DNA of 64,000 nucleotides from JAQUGA01 sp964521105 (GCA_964521105.1 CAZFPO010000001.1:1-64000); one strand, 5' to 3'. Counted from the stretch's first letter, positions 36,240-46,900 are shown. Numbers and translations: made by a program. Notes: generated by a model from the sequence alone, not told the origin.

Positions 36240-37025
36240 GTGACAAGATTCTTTGGCTCAAATATTAAAACTGAACTTGAAATTAAATTAATAAAAGAAA
36301 GTTCTTTGCTTGTTGGAAAAACCTTAGCCGAGGTAGCAAAACATTTAAAAGTTGGTATTAAAACCAAGTTTTTAGATGAAATAGCTGAAAAGTATATTCT
36401 TGAAAATGGTGGTAAACCTTCGTTTAAAGGATATAGTGGATACCCTGCAACGCTATGTATTTCTGTTAATGATAAAGTGGTTCATGGAATACCTAATGAA
36501 TACACAATTAAAGATGGAGATATCGTTTCGGTTGACTGTGGAGTTGTTAAAAATGGTTATCACGGCGACTATGCTTACACTTTTGCTGTTGGTGATGTTA
36601 ATAAAGAATACCTTAGATTGTTGAAAATTACTAAAGAGGCTCTTTATAAAGGCATCGAAATAGCAATTGATGGAAATACCGTTGGAGATATTGGTTATAC
36701 CATTCAATCTTATGTTGAAACTCACGGTTTTTCAGTGGTTAGAGAGTTGGTTGGTCATGGAATTGGACGTTCACTTCACGAAAAACCGGAAGTGCCAAAT
36801 TATGGTCAAGCAACAAAAGGAGTTAAGCTGAAAGAAGGTATGGTAATTTGTATAGAACCCATGATTAATTATGGGAAAAAATACATTTTATTTGAAAACG
36901 ACGGTTGGACTGTTCGTACTGCAGATGGAAAACCATCGGCTCACTTTGAACATCAAATTGTAGTTAGAAAACAAAAAGCAGAGATGCTATCAACTTACGA
37001 ATATATTGAACAAATAATAAACTAA
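36240..37025 (+). CDS. map: Type I methionine aminopeptidase
   Basis: Removes N-terminal Met from new proteins. 261 residues. Metal ligands fall in DIVSVDCGVVKNGYHGDYAYT (Asp pair), LVGHGIGRSLHEKP (His), ICIEPM (Glu) and HFEHQIVV (Glu). The start is GTG 36240, two bases after the secY stop; no ATG is near. adk, found between secY and map in many bacteria, is absent. Confidence 0.96.
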   Translation: MTRFFGSNIKTELEIKLIKESSLLVGKTLAEVAKHLKVGIKTKFLDEIAEKYILENGGKPSFKGYSGYPATLCISVNDKVVHGIPNEYTIKDGDIVSVDCGVVKNGYHGDYAYTFAVGDVNKEYLRLLKITKEALYKGIEIAIDGNTVGDIGYTIQSYVETHGFSVVRELVGHGIGRSLHEKPEVPNYGQATKGVKLKEGMVICIEPMINYGKKYILFENDGWTVRTADGKPSAHFEHQIVVRKQKAEMLSTYEYIEQIIN

Positions 37026-37034
37026 AAAAACTAA

Positions 37035-37253
37035 ATGGCAAAACAATTGTCAATACAACAAGACGGAACTGTTATCGAATCTCTCGGAAATGCAATGTTT
37101 AGAGTAGAACTCGAAAATGGTCACGTAATTACTGCTCATATATCCGGAAAAATGCGAATGCATTATATTAAAATATTACCTGGAGATAAGGTGCAAATTG
37201 AAATGTCCCCTTATGATTTAACAAAAGGTAGAATAACATTTAGATACAAATAA
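37035..37253 (+). CDS. infA: Translation initiation factor IF-1
   Basis: 72 residues, an OB-fold protein in the A site during initiation. It has GTVIESLGNAMFRVELENGH, HISGKMRMHYIKILPGDKV and MSPYDLTKGRITFRYK, the standard sequence. Precedes rpmJ. Confidence 0.98.
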   Translation: MAKQLSIQQDGTVIESLGNAMFRVELENGHVITAHISGKMRMHYIKILPGDKVQIEMSPYDLTKGRITFRYK

Positions 37254-37264
37254 CAAAATTAATC

Positions 37265-37381
37265 ATGAAAGTAAGAGCATCTGTAAAAAAACGTTCTGAA
37301 GAATGCAAAGTAATACGCCGTAAGGGTGTTGTTTATGTAATCAATAAAAAAAATCCTAAGTTTAAACAGCGTCAAGGATAA
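37265..37381 (+). CDS. rpmJ: 50S ribosomal protein L36 (zinc-free form)
   Basis: 38 residues from ATG 37265 to TAA 37379-37381. The start MKVRASVKKRSEECKVIRR and the end PKFKQRQG are clear L36. Of the Cys/Cys/Cys/His zinc set at positions 11, 14, 27 and 33, only C14 remains (S11, N27, F33), so it is a C-minus form. Lies between infA and rpsM. Confidence 0.95.
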   Translation: MKVRASVKKRSEECKVIRRKGVVYVINKKNPKFKQRQG

Positions 37382-37411
37382 TTTAATTAATTTAACAAGA
37401 GATAAAAATTT

Positions 37412-37786
37412 ATGGCAAGAATCGCTGGTGTAGATTTACCCAAAAACAAAAGAGGAGAAGTAGGTTTAACCTATATTTTCGGAATAGGTCGTAGCACTGC
37501 TCGCATGATCCTTCAGGACGCTAGCATTAGCTTCGATAAGAAAGTTAGTGAATGGAACGATGACGAATTGGCTGTTATTCGTGAAAGAATAGGAACCATG
37601 AGAATTGAAGGTGGTCTTCGTTCAGAAATTCAAATGAACATTAAACGTTTAATGGATATCGGTTGTTACCGCGGAATCCGTCATCGTTTAGGATTACCAT
37701 TGCGTGGTCAAAGTACAAAAAACAATGCACGTACACGTAAAGGAAAGAGAAAAACAGTTGCAAATAAGAAAAAAGCAACTAAATAG
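37412..37786 (+). CDS. rpsM: 30S ribosomal protein S13
   Basis: 124 residues at the subunit interface. MARIAGVDLPKNKRGEVGLTYIFGIG and CYRGIRHRLGLPLRGQ(S/R)TKNNARTRKG are conserved. First gene of the classic alpha group, here joined to spc. Confidence 0.98.
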   Translation: MARIAGVDLPKNKRGEVGLTYIFGIGRSTARMILQDASISFDKKVSEWNDDELAVIRERIGTMRIEGGLRSEIQMNIKRLMDIGCYRGIRHRLGLPLRGQSTKNNARTRKGKRKTVANKKKATK

Positions 37787-37814
37787 TAATCATTAGAAGC
37801 AGAGAAATAGCATT

Positions 37815-38204
37815 ATGGCAAAAACTACAAAAGTTTCAAAGAAAAGAGTAGTAAAGGTTGAAGCAGTCGGAAAAGCATTTGTTTCGGCATCATTCAACAA
37901 TATTATTATCTCACTTACCAATAACGAAGGACAAGTAATATCTTGGTCTTCAGCAGGTAAAATGGGTTTCCGTGGATCGAAAAAAAATACTCCTTATGCA
38001 GCACAAATGGCAGCAACCGATTGTTCAAAAGTTGCTTACGATTTAGGCTTACGTAAAGTAAAAGTATTTGTAAAAGGTCCAGGAGCAGGTAGAGAATCTG
38101 CAATACGAACCATACATTCATGTGGTATAGAAGTAACCGAAATTATGGACGTTACTCCATTGCCTCATAATGGTTGCCGACCTCCAAAACGTCGTAGAGT
38201 TTAA
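37815..38204 (+). CDS. rpsK: 30S ribosomal protein S11
   Basis: 129 residues of the platform. ASFNNIIISLTNNEGQVISWSSAGKMGFRGSKK and the C-terminal TPLPHNGCRPPKRRRV are typical. A long shadow frame on the other strand is not a gene. Confidence 0.98.
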   Translation: MAKTTKVSKKRVVKVEAVGKAFVSASFNNIIISLTNNEGQVISWSSAGKMGFRGSKKNTPYAAQMAATDCSKVAYDLGLRKVKVFVKGPGAGRESAIRTIHSCGIEVTEIMDVTPLPHNGCRPPKRRRV

Positions 38205-38241
38205 TTAAGTGAATTAATAGTAATCGAAAAATTGAAATAAA

Positions 38242-38850
38242 ATGGCAAGATATATTGGCCCAAAATCAAAAATAGCACGAAAATTTCGTGAACCTATATT
38301 CGGTCCTGATAAATATTTAGAAAAGAAAAATTATCCTCCCGGTCAACACGGTGCTTCTCGTAAACGTAGCAAAACTTCCGAATACGGAATTCAGCTTATG
38401 GAAAAACAAAAAGCAAAATATACATACGGTTTACTCGAACGTCAGTTTAGAAAAACCTTTAACGATGCAACAAAATTACATGGTCGTACTGGTGATAATT
38501 TATTAAAATTATTAGAAGCAAGATTAGATAATGTAGTTTTCCGTTTAGGTATTGCTCCTACACGTGCTGCTGCCCGTCAGCTTGTTAGCCATCGTCATAT
38601 AGTAGTTAATGGAAGTGTTGTTAATATTCCTTCATATCGTATCAAGGCTGGTGATAAAGTTTCTGTTCGTGAAAAATCAAAATCATTAGAAGTTATTACC
38701 GAATCATTATCTGGCAGAAATTCTAGCAAATTCCCTTGGATGGAATGGGATAAAGATTCAATGACTGGCACTTATCTTTCGCATCCCGAACGCGAATTTA
38801 TTCCAGAAAATATTAAAGAACAACTAATTGTTGAGTTATACTCTAAGTAA
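38242..38850 (+). CDS. rpsD: 30S ribosomal protein S4
   Basis: 202 residues, assembly-initiating and translation-accuracy protein. MARYIGPKSKIARKF and an S4 domain around LEARLDNVVFRLG...ARQLVSHRHI identify it. No N-terminal zinc cysteines. Placed before rpoA as is common. Confidence 0.97.
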   Translation: MARYIGPKSKIARKFREPIFGPDKYLEKKNYPPGQHGASRKRSKTSEYGIQLMEKQKAKYTYGLLERQFRKTFNDATKLHGRTGDNLLKLLEARLDNVVFRLGIAPTRAAARQLVSHRHIVVNGSVVNIPSYRIKAGDKVSVREKSKSLEVITESLSGRNSSKFPWMEWDKDSMTGTYLSHPEREFIPENIKEQLIVELYSK

Positions 38851-38877
38851 TAGTTAATCATTAAAAAATAAAGATAA

Positions 38878-39870
38878 ATGGCTATTTTAACATTTCAAAA
38901 ACCCGATGTAGTAGTAATGCTCGAATCAGATGAAAAGAAAGGCGTATTCGAACTTCGCCCTCTTCAACCTGGATACGGTATAACCATCGGAAACGCATTA
39001 CGCAGAGTCCTTTTATCTTCTTTGGAAGGGTATGCCATCACTTCAATTAAAATTGAAGGAGTTGATCAAGAATTTTCTACCATCAAAGGAGTAATCGAAG
39101 ATGTTACTGAAATTGTACTTAATCTTAAACAAATTCGCTTTAAACGTCAAATCGAAAATGTTAATTCCGAGAAAGTAATGGTTACTATTGGCGATCAGGA
39201 AGTTTTCAAAGCAAGTGATATCAATAAATTTTTAAATAACTTCCAGATATTAAATCCCGAATTAGTGATATGTCACATGGAATCTAATGTGAAAATTAAT
39301 ATCGAACTAACTATTGATAAAGGTAGAGGATACGTTTCAGCCGAAGATAATAAATCGCTACATCAAGGTATTGGGGTTATTGTTATTGACTCAATTCATA
39401 CTCCAATTCGTAACGTAAAATATTTTGTCGATAATTTCCGCGTTGAACAAAAAACCGACTTTGAGAAATTAGTTTTCGAGATTTATACTGATGGATCAAT
39501 TCACCCAAAAGAAGCATTAAAAGAAGCTGCTAAAATTCTTATTCAGCATTTTATGCTTTTCTCAGACGAAAAAATATCGTTCGAGACGGAAGAAAAAAGT
39601 ATTACCGAAGAGTTTGACGAAAATTCACTCCATATTCGTCAATTACTTAAAACTCGTCTTACCGAACTCGACTTATCAGTTCGTGCACTTAACTGCTTAA
39701 AAGCAGCTTATATTGAAACCCTTGGCGACTTGGTTTCATATCAGAAAAACGATTTACTAAAATTCCGAAATTTTGGTAAAAAATCACTGTCCGAATTAGA
39801 AGACCTTGTTAAATCTAAGGGTATGGAATTCGGAATGAATGTAGAAAAATATAAATTAGATAAGGATTAA
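38878..39870 (+). CDS. rpoA: RNA polymerase subunit alpha
   Basis: 330 residues. N-terminal assembly domain with GYGITIGNALRRVLLSSLEG, a linker from about residue 230, and C-terminal DNA-contact domain RALNCLKAAYIETLGDLV...FRNFGKKSLSELEDLV. Full-length, with the C-terminal domain intact. Six bases to rplQ. Confidence 0.98.
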   Translation: MAILTFQKPDVVVMLESDEKKGVFELRPLQPGYGITIGNALRRVLLSSLEGYAITSIKIEGVDQEFSTIKGVIEDVTEIVLNLKQIRFKRQIENVNSEKVMVTIGDQEVFKASDINKFLNNFQILNPELVICHMESNVKINIELTIDKGRGYVSAEDNKSLHQGIGVIVIDSIHTPIRNVKYFVDNFRVEQKTDFEKLVFEIYTDGSIHPKEALKEAAKILIQHFMLFSDEKISFETEEKSITEEFDENSLHIRQLLKTRLTELDLSVRALNCLKAAYIETLGDLVSYQKNDLLKFRNFGKKSLSELEDLVKSKGMEFGMNVEKYKLDKD

Positions 39871-39875
39871 TAGCA

Positions 39876-40376
39876 ATGAGACATAATAAAACAATCAATC
39901 ATTTAGGAAGAACTAGTGCTCACCGACAAGCAATGTTGTCGAATATGGCCACTTCATTGATTTTACATAAAAAAATTACAACAACTGTTGCCAAAGCTAA
40001 AGCACTCCGTAAATTTGTTGAACCTCTTTTAAATAGAGGAAAAAACGACACAACGCACTCTCGACGTGTGGTTTTTAGCTATTTGCAAGATAAAAAAGCA
40101 GTTACTGAATTATTCAGAGAAATTGCTGTGAAAATTAGTACTCGCCCTGGTGGCTATACTCGTATTCTTAAACTTGGTAACCGTTTAGGTGATAATGCCG
40201 AAATGTGTATTATTGAATTAGTTGATTATAACGAAAATTATACTGCTAAATCTGAAGCCAAAACTAAGAAAACACGCAGAAGAGCTGGTAGCAAAGCTAA
40301 AACCGAAAAAGTTGTTGATGCACCTAAAACTGTTGAACCAACAGTAGAAGATGTTACGCCAACCGAAGAGGTGTAG
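39876..40376 (+). CDS. rplQ: 50S ribosomal protein L17
   Basis: 166 residues. The first ~120 are standard L17 (MRHNKTINHLGRTSAHRQAMLSNM). The last ~45 form a low-complexity K/A/T/V/E-rich tail, longer than in E. coli (127 residues). Last gene of the superoperon, followed by a perfect terminator hairpin. Confidence 0.96.
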   Translation: MRHNKTINHLGRTSAHRQAMLSNMATSLILHKKITTTVAKAKALRKFVEPLLNRGKNDTTHSRRVVFSYLQDKKAVTELFREIAVKISTRPGGYTRILKLGNRLGDNAEMCIIELVDYNENYTAKSEAKTKKTRRRAGSKAKTEKVVDAPKTVEPTVEDVTPTEEV

Positions 40377-40400
40377 ATAAATAATCTCTTTATTCCTAAA

Positions 40401-40441
40401 TAACGTGGGTTGATAAAAATATCAACCCACGTTATTTTTAT
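40401..40441 (+). terminator. Terminator of the superoperon
   Basis: TAACGTGGGTTGATA (40401-40415) pairs perfectly over 15 bp with its complement (40420-40434) around AAAA; a T-rich stretch follows. Confidence 0.9.
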
Positions 40442-40501
40442 TATCATTAGTTGTAAGTGTTCCTCATTATGAAAATTTTTGTATGCTCTATGGTGATAAC
40501 T

Positions 40502-40548
40502 TTTACAAAAAAAAAGACCTCAAATTTGAGGTCTTTTTTTTTTGTAAA
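40502..40548. terminator. Bidirectional terminator
   Basis: A long palindrome with core GACCTC-AAATTT-GAGGTC, an A-run on the left and a T-run on the right. It reads as a terminator on both strands, for rplQ read-through and for the leftward lipoprotein pair (40559-41756). Confidence 0.88.
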
Positions 40549-40558
40549 GGTTTTTGTT

Positions 40559-41155
40559 TTAATTTAGAATAACATATTGTTGATTTTTAAAACTTCCTTG
40601 AATGAATAAGGTATCTTGATAGGGTGGCTTTGCTACCATCATCGCCTTGAATGAGCCCGACATTTTTTGAGTGTTTGGGTTACAATAAGTAATATTTACA
40701 CTACCGTTTGCCCCATCATTTGCCTCATAAATATAGTCTTCGCTAATTATATATCGTATATTAGCACCATCGCAATAATTTGAATCAGGATTTCCTATCG
40801 AACGACAAACTTGGGTAGAATCGTTTGGTCCAAAAATATAAGGTTTTACAAAAATTCCTTTGGAATGCCCACCTTGATAAAACCAATTAGTAACATTAAT
40901 TTCAAATTTCTCATTATTTGCTAATAAGCAACTTAACACAAAATATCTGCATCTAATGGTATCTTGGCGAGTGCCATAAGTTAAGTAGTTTTCGTATTTT
41001 AAAGGTGCGTAGTAGTTGTTTTTAATATATAAATCCATCGACATGTCCTCAGGTAATGCTAAGGGGTCGGGACGAACAATATCTTCTTTGCAAGAGGCTA
41101 ATATTATTAAGTTGAAAAGTACAAAATAAATCAAGGCTTTTGTTCTGTTTTTCAT
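40559..41155 (-). CDS. Lipoprotein, tandem paralog 2
   Basis: 198 residues. Lipoprotein signal with C22 in LIILASCKED, so probably attached to the outer membrane. Not recognised as a known family. It shares with the next gene upstream the same order of blocks: a Cys-rich loop, YCDGANIRYIISE, SVNITYCNPNTQKMSGSFKA and a final FKNQQYVILN. The two are therefore tandem duplicates. Second gene of the pair, 10 nt after the first; ends at the bidirectional terminator. Confidence 0.75.
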   Translation of the reverse strand: MKNRTKALIYFVLFNLIILASCKEDIVRPDPLALPEDMSMDLYIKNNYYAPLKYENYLTYGTRQDTIRCRYFVLSCLLANNEKFEINVTNWFYQGGHSKGIFVKPYIFGPNDSTQVCRSIGNPDSNYCDGANIRYIISEDYIYEANDGANGSVNITYCNPNTQKMSGSFKAMMVAKPPYQDTLFIQGSFKNQQYVILN

Positions 41156-41165
41156 ATATTTTTTT

Positions 41166-41756
41166 TTAATTTAATACAGTGTAACTTATATTACTAAAGG
41201 CAATTGTAACTATTTGGATGTTATTTGCATCATTACTAACTACCGTTTTTACTGACACATTGCCAGCTAATAGCTTAGCTTTTGCATCACATGAAGTAAT
41301 GTTGATATAACTATTTACATCGGTGGCATCATTATTATAAACGGTTTCCGCAATGTTAAAACTTAAATTACTTCCATCGCATAATGTGGTATCATTGTAT
41401 GCTCTACAATCACATCTACTTGGCTCGATAAAATATTTTTTTGCTCTAATTCCTCCGGGTGTTGGATTATGAATGTCATAACACCATACCGAAAAGTTTA
41501 AATTATTGGCTCCACCTAAATTCGCAGCAACCGATAATGTTATTCGATAAGTGCCTGCAAAAACGGTATCGGTATTAAGTTGGTACGAAATATTTGCACC
41601 CGAAAAGGTTGCCGATTGAACTGCACCATTTAAACTAAGTGTAAATGTTGGTTCTACTGGTTTAGGTGGCTCTGGGGTAGTTGTTTTTTCGCACGACACA
41701 AAGGCAATAATCCCTAAAACAATTAATACAAATGCTACATTTTTAAAATTTTTCAT
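41166..41756 (-). CDS. Lipoprotein, tandem paralog 1
   Basis: 196 residues. Signal and lipobox end at C22 in IAFVSCEKT, followed by a Pro-rich linker (TPEPPKPVEPT). Beta-rich, with Cys pairs at W-C-Y-D and R-C-D-C-R, then LCDGSNLSFNIAE, INITSCDAKAKLLAGNV and FSNISYTVLN. These blocks line up with the downstream paralog. No known domain recognised. A weak -7-like TGAATTTG lies upstream at 41801-41808 on the minus strand. Confidence 0.75.
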   Translation of the reverse strand: MKNFKNVAFVLIVLGIIAFVSCEKTTTPEPPKPVEPTFTLSLNGAVQSATFSGANISYQLNTDTVFAGTYRITLSVAANLGGANNLNFSVWCYDIHNPTPGGIRAKKYFIEPSRCDCRAYNDTTLCDGSNLSFNIAETVYNNDATDVNSYINITSCDAKAKLLAGNVSVKTVVSNDANNIQIVTIAFSNISYTVLN

Positions 41757-41933
41757 ATTTTATCCTTTAAATGAACACCGTAAATTTAAACAAAAAATTG
41801 CAAATTCAACGATTAGTTAATTTTTTTTTTGTCATATTAAATAAAAAAAACATTTTTACAATTTTATTTATACTCAAATTTCTGAATTTAGTTCCGCTTT
41901 TTGTTGTATTTTTACTTTCTAAAATTATTCATT

Positions 41934-43928
41934 ATGGCTTTCTTCCCCGAATATATCCGAAACGACGAGTATTTAATGCCCTTTAAAAATAAAATTATTC
42001 AAACATTAAGTTTATCGTTTCAGGCTGAGGCATATTTTGTCGAAAATTATAATGAAAAATTAAAAGATAAAATTAATGGACATCTATTTTATGGCGTTCA
42101 TTTAATTAACGATGAATTTGTGTTTAGGGAGTGGATTGAAAATGCTACTGCCGTTTACTTTTTATGTAGTGAATCAAATTGGACAAAAAATCAAAATTTT
42201 AAATTTTATCCCATAGGTGATGGAAATTGGGAGTTTAAAATTTCAAAAAGTCAATTTCAACATGCCGATTTTTATAAAATATTGGTCGAATGGAATGAAG
42301 GCACCGGTGAACGAATTCCAGCATGGGCAAATAGGGTAGTTCAAGATGAAAATACAAAATTGTTTGCGGCTCAGCTTTGGTTACCCCCAAATACATATCA
42401 ATGGAAATTCGATAATCCGCCAAAACCTGAAACCATATTAATTTATGAAGCTCATGTGGGAATGTCGCTCGAAGATGGTAAGGTAGCAAGTTTTAATGAA
42501 TTTAAAAAATTTATTCTTCCCCGTATTTATAATGCTGGATACACGGTTTTACAATTGATGGCAATACAGGAACACCCTTATTATGGTTCGTTTGGATATC
42601 ATGTTTCCTCTTTCTTTGCTGCTACTTCTCGTTTTGGTACACCCGAAGAATTGAAAGAACTCATTGATGAAGCTCATGGACTTGGAATTTTGGTTATTAT
42701 GGACATAGTACATTCTCATGCGGTTAAAAATGAAGTGGAAGGAATTAGTAAGTATGACGGAACGCTTAACCAATTTTTTCATGAAGGAAATCGAGGCTTC
42801 CACCAGGCATGGGATTCAAGGTGTTTTAATTACGGCAAACCTCAAGTGCTAAATTTTCTTCTATCTAATTGTAAATATTGGCTTGAAGAATATCATTTTG
42901 ATGGATTTCGTTTTGATGGTGTTACTAGTATGATTTTTAAAAATCATGGTCTTGAACAAGATTTTTTATCTTATGCTGATTATTTTAACGATAATTTAGA
43001 CCAAGATGCCTTAGTTTATCTGCGATTAGCCAATAAATTAATTCATCAAATAAATCCAAATACCATTACCGTTGCCGAAGATATGAGCGGTTTTCCGGGT
43101 ATGGGCGTTAATATCGATAACGGAGGAATTGGCTTCGATTTTCGCATGGCAATGGGAATTCCTGATTATTGGATTAAAATTATAAAAGAATTTAAAGATG
43201 AAGATTGGAATGTAAGCGAAATGTATCAACGATTAACCGATAAAAGGTTTGACGAATATGTTGTTAGCTACGCCGAATCGCACGACCAAGCTCTTGTTGG
43301 CGACCAAACTATTATATTCAGACTAATAGGAGCCGAAATGTATTGGCACATGGACGTGTCGCATCGTAATTTAATCGTGGATAGAGGTATTGCTCTTCAT
43401 AAAATGATTCGACTAATTACTTGTGCCTCAGCTGGAGGTGCTTATCTTAATTTTATGGGCAATGAATTTGGTCATCCCGAATGGATTGACTTCCCTCGCG
43501 AAGGTAATAATTGGTCGTATCATTATGCTCGCCGTCAATGGAGCTTAATCGAGAATACAGAATTAAGATATCGTTTTCTTTGGCATTTCGACAACGCTAT
43601 GATTGATTTGGTTAAACAAAATAGATTATTTAATTTCTCAATAAATTATGTTTTCGCAAATGACCAAGATCAAGTATTGTCGTTTGTTCGCGGAAATTAT
43701 CTTTTTGTTTTTAATTTTAATCCCGAAAAATCTTTTTTTGATTATGGTTTTAAAGTAAATGATAATAGCAGTTGGCAAATTGTTTTAAATACCGACAATA
43801 AATTATTTGATGGTTTTAATCGGATAGATGAGTCATTAATTTATAAGCCAATTCAAAACGGTATCGACTGGTTTTTAAAAGTTTACATTCCTGCTCGAAC
43901 CGCTTTTGTTTTAAGAAAATTGGAATAA
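41934..43928 (+). CDS. glgB: 1,4-alpha-glucan branching enzyme (eukaryote-type)
   Basis: 664 residues from ATG 41934, preferred over an upstream in-frame TTG. Makes alpha-1,6 branches in glycogen. An N-terminal CBM48-like part (residues ~30-140) precedes the GH13 barrel. Catalytic residues fit: nucleophile D328 (DGFRFDGVTS), acid E382 (VAEDMSG), D451 (YAESHDQALVGD). YGSFGYHVSSFFAATSRFGTPEELK is the layout of the animal/plant-type (GBE1, GH13_8) group, which is common in Bacteroidota. It has no signal peptide and acts in the cytoplasm; pullulanase and enolase genes follow. Confidence 0.9.
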   Translation: MAFFPEYIRNDEYLMPFKNKIIQTLSLSFQAEAYFVENYNEKLKDKINGHLFYGVHLINDEFVFREWIENATAVYFLCSESNWTKNQNFKFYPIGDGNWEFKISKSQFQHADFYKILVEWNEGTGERIPAWANRVVQDENTKLFAAQLWLPPNTYQWKFDNPPKPETILIYEAHVGMSLEDGKVASFNEFKKFILPRIYNAGYTVLQLMAIQEHPYYGSFGYHVSSFFAATSRFGTPEELKELIDEAHGLGILVIMDIVHSHAVKNEVEGISKYDGTLNQFFHEGNRGFHQAWDSRCFNYGKPQVLNFLLSNCKYWLEEYHFDGFRFDGVTSMIFKNHGLEQDFLSYADYFNDNLDQDALVYLRLANKLIHQINPNTITVAEDMSGFPGMGVNIDNGGIGFDFRMAMGIPDYWIKIIKEFKDEDWNVSEMYQRLTDKRFDEYVVSYAESHDQALVGDQTIIFRLIGAEMYWHMDVSHRNLIVDRGIALHKMIRLITCASAGGAYLNFMGNEFGHPEWIDFPREGNNWSYHYARRQWSLIENTELRYRFLWHFDNAMIDLVKQNRLFNFSINYVFANDQDQVLSFVRGNYLFVFNFNPEKSFFDYGFKVNDNSSWQIVLNTDNKLFDGFNRIDESLIYKPIQNGIDWFLKVYIPARTAFVLRKLE

Positions 43929-43937
43929 AATAACCAA

Positions 43938-46900
43938 ATGAGTTCACAAAAACACACACCTAAAATAATAGTTCTATTTGTTCTTTACATTATTTGTTTT
44001 AGGGGAGTGGCTCAAAATGTTTCGTTTAAAATTAATCAACATGTTAAAAGTAAATCTATGGCGATAATTAACGATTACACTATTTTTAAATCGGGTAACG
44101 GACCTTTGTTTAAATCCGCATTTATTATTACTAATGAGATGATTGAGTTTCGGATAAATGAACCTAATATTTTTAAACCATCTGAAATAAGTGTATGGGA
44201 ATATGATTATAATCGAAAAGATACAACATCGGATAGGTTTTTATTTGTGAACCCTCAAACTCCATATTTTGAATACAAAAACGATACGATAATTTATATT
44301 CATTTCCCAATACTTGATTTTTCAAAAAATTATGTAATTGCAGTGGGTAATGAATTCATGAATGTATATCTCGATCCATCGATTGGTGGAATATTAGATT
44401 CTACATTCAACGCTTCGGAAGTAAATGATTTTGGGGTTCGTTTAAAAGGTAAAAACGCTCAATTTACTCTATGGTCGCCACCTGCATCAAGGGTCGAATT
44501 GATTCTATTCGATGAAAAACAAACCGAACTAAAAACTAAGCAATTGCTTTTAATGTCGAAAGATTCAACAGGAGTTTGGCGGTTTGAGTTAAAACCCGAG
44601 ATGCTAATTAATCCGCGTCCATTGGAAGGCTTGTATTATCAATATAGAGTTTTTGCTTACGGAAAATCTTCCATCGCCTTGGACCCTTATGCTTTTTCCA
44701 TGGCTGCATTTAATCCTAATGGTAACGATAATATTGGAAAAGCAGCTATTATTGATATGAAATCTGCAAAAGCTCGGGGTTTAAAGAAAAAAGTGGATTT
44801 TTCGAATTCCGATGTGATGTCGAATGAAAATGATTTAATTGCATACGAAGCCCATGTTCGCGATTATACTATTCAGCCAAGTGCTGTTAAATCCGAGATT
44901 TCTGGAACTTTCTCGGGATTTTGTGAAAAAATACATCATCTAGCCGAATTGGGGATAACCCATGTTCAGTTTATGCCAGTAATGAATTTTTATACGGTTA
45001 ACGAATTTGATAGGTCATACAAAGGAACAGATGCTCCCGAAAGCAATTATAATTGGGGGTACGATTCACATAGCTTTTTTTCCCTCGAAGGTTGGTTCTC
45101 AACAAATCCCGAAGACCCGTATGCTCGAATTTCGGAGTTTAAAGATTTAGTAAACAGTCTCCATTCAAAAAAAATTGGGGTGATATTAGATGTGGTTTAC
45201 AATCATGTCTATTCCGTAGAAACATTCGAGAATGTGGCACCAGGTTGTTATTTTAGGTTAGATTCCGAATTAAACATTTCAAAACACACAGGTGCTGGAC
45301 CAAGTGTCGAAACCCGAAGAAATATGGTACGAAAACTTATTTTGGAATCCTTGAAATTTTATGTGAAAGAATTTAAGGTAGATGGTTTTAGGTTCGATTT
45401 AATGGGCTTTATGGATCAGGAAATCATGAAATTAATTCGACAAGAAGTTGGAAAAACATACAATAGTAAAGATGTAAACGAGTTAATCCTACAAGGTGAA
45501 GCATGGGTTTTTTCCGATTTGGATACATCTACTGAGACCAAAGGAATTAATGCTGCAACGACAAAAATTAATCATGTTTCGGAAAACTTAAACATTGGTT
45601 TTTTTAACGACACTTCTCGAGATTCATACACCGGTAGACTCGAACAAAGGGGATTTGTTCAAGGTGAAGTAAACGAGATGGATAGGGTGGCAGCTGGCGT
45701 TATTGGCGGGATAAAAGGGTATAAGCTGGGAGCAATTTCATTTAATACCGATAGGTTTAATAATAGTTATAACTTATTTGCCGAATATCCAAATACATGC
45801 TTGAATTACCTTTCGATTCATGATGGCTTGACCTTATGGGATAAAATTAATGCTTCATGGTCGGATAGTTCTGGAATTATTAGAGCAAGATTGATGAAAC
45901 AAGCAAATGTGTTGTTGTTTACATCTCAAGGCAAAATAATTCTGCATGGTGGCGATGAAATGCTAAGAACTAAGCCTCTTTCAACTATTGATAAGGAGAA
46001 AAACCGAGCCATAAATACCGTTTATACCGATATTGAAGAGGGTGTTCAATATTTTCATGAAAATTCATATTGTTCAAACGATTACACCAATATGTTTCGA
46101 TGGGATAGATTGAATAATCAGTTTGCACCAATTGCACGATCCATGAAAGCTTATTATCAGGGACTAATTAGCATTCGAAGAGCGTTTCCGGGTTTGCGGA
46201 TGAAAGAGGGAAAAAATATTCAAAAAGGAGTAAGGTTTATTGCAGATTATGAAGATAAATCGTCTTTACCTTTTATATATACTGATTTTTCTGACCCAAA
46301 ATTATCGGAATTGAACATTAAATTCATCAACGGACCAAAATCGATTACGATGTATTTGGCGGGCGAAGTGCATCGTGTGAAATTAGATGGAAATCCTGTT
46401 GAAAACCCTTTTGAAGTTACTTTTGATAGTAATGGTAATGGAAAAATCCGTTTTACGAAAGAGCAAATAAATCAGTTTGATTTGGGTAAGTGGAGCGATA
46501 AAAGAGCATTGCACGTTAAATTAGTTAAATATCCTGGTTCGTGGTTAAGTATTGATGAATCCTATACTTCTTCAGGCAATAATGCCATTCGTCCCGAATA
46601 TATTAACGAAAACATGGAAGTCATTATCGATTTATCCGTGAAAGATTATTCGCTTGGACCACAAACACAGCAATTTCGACCTGTTTTAGCATATATAATT
46701 GATAATACACTCGAAAAAGATTCTAAGATGAAATTCACAAACGTGGAGAAAATCTTGGTTATTCATAACGTGTCGAACGAAAATCAGGAGGTTGTTGTTA
46801 CTGACATTACCGATGAAACGAAATGGAAGGTGATTTGTGATGCTAATCAAGCAGGCTTAAACCCTTTAAAATATGATGGAAAAAATGTTGGAAACGGTTA

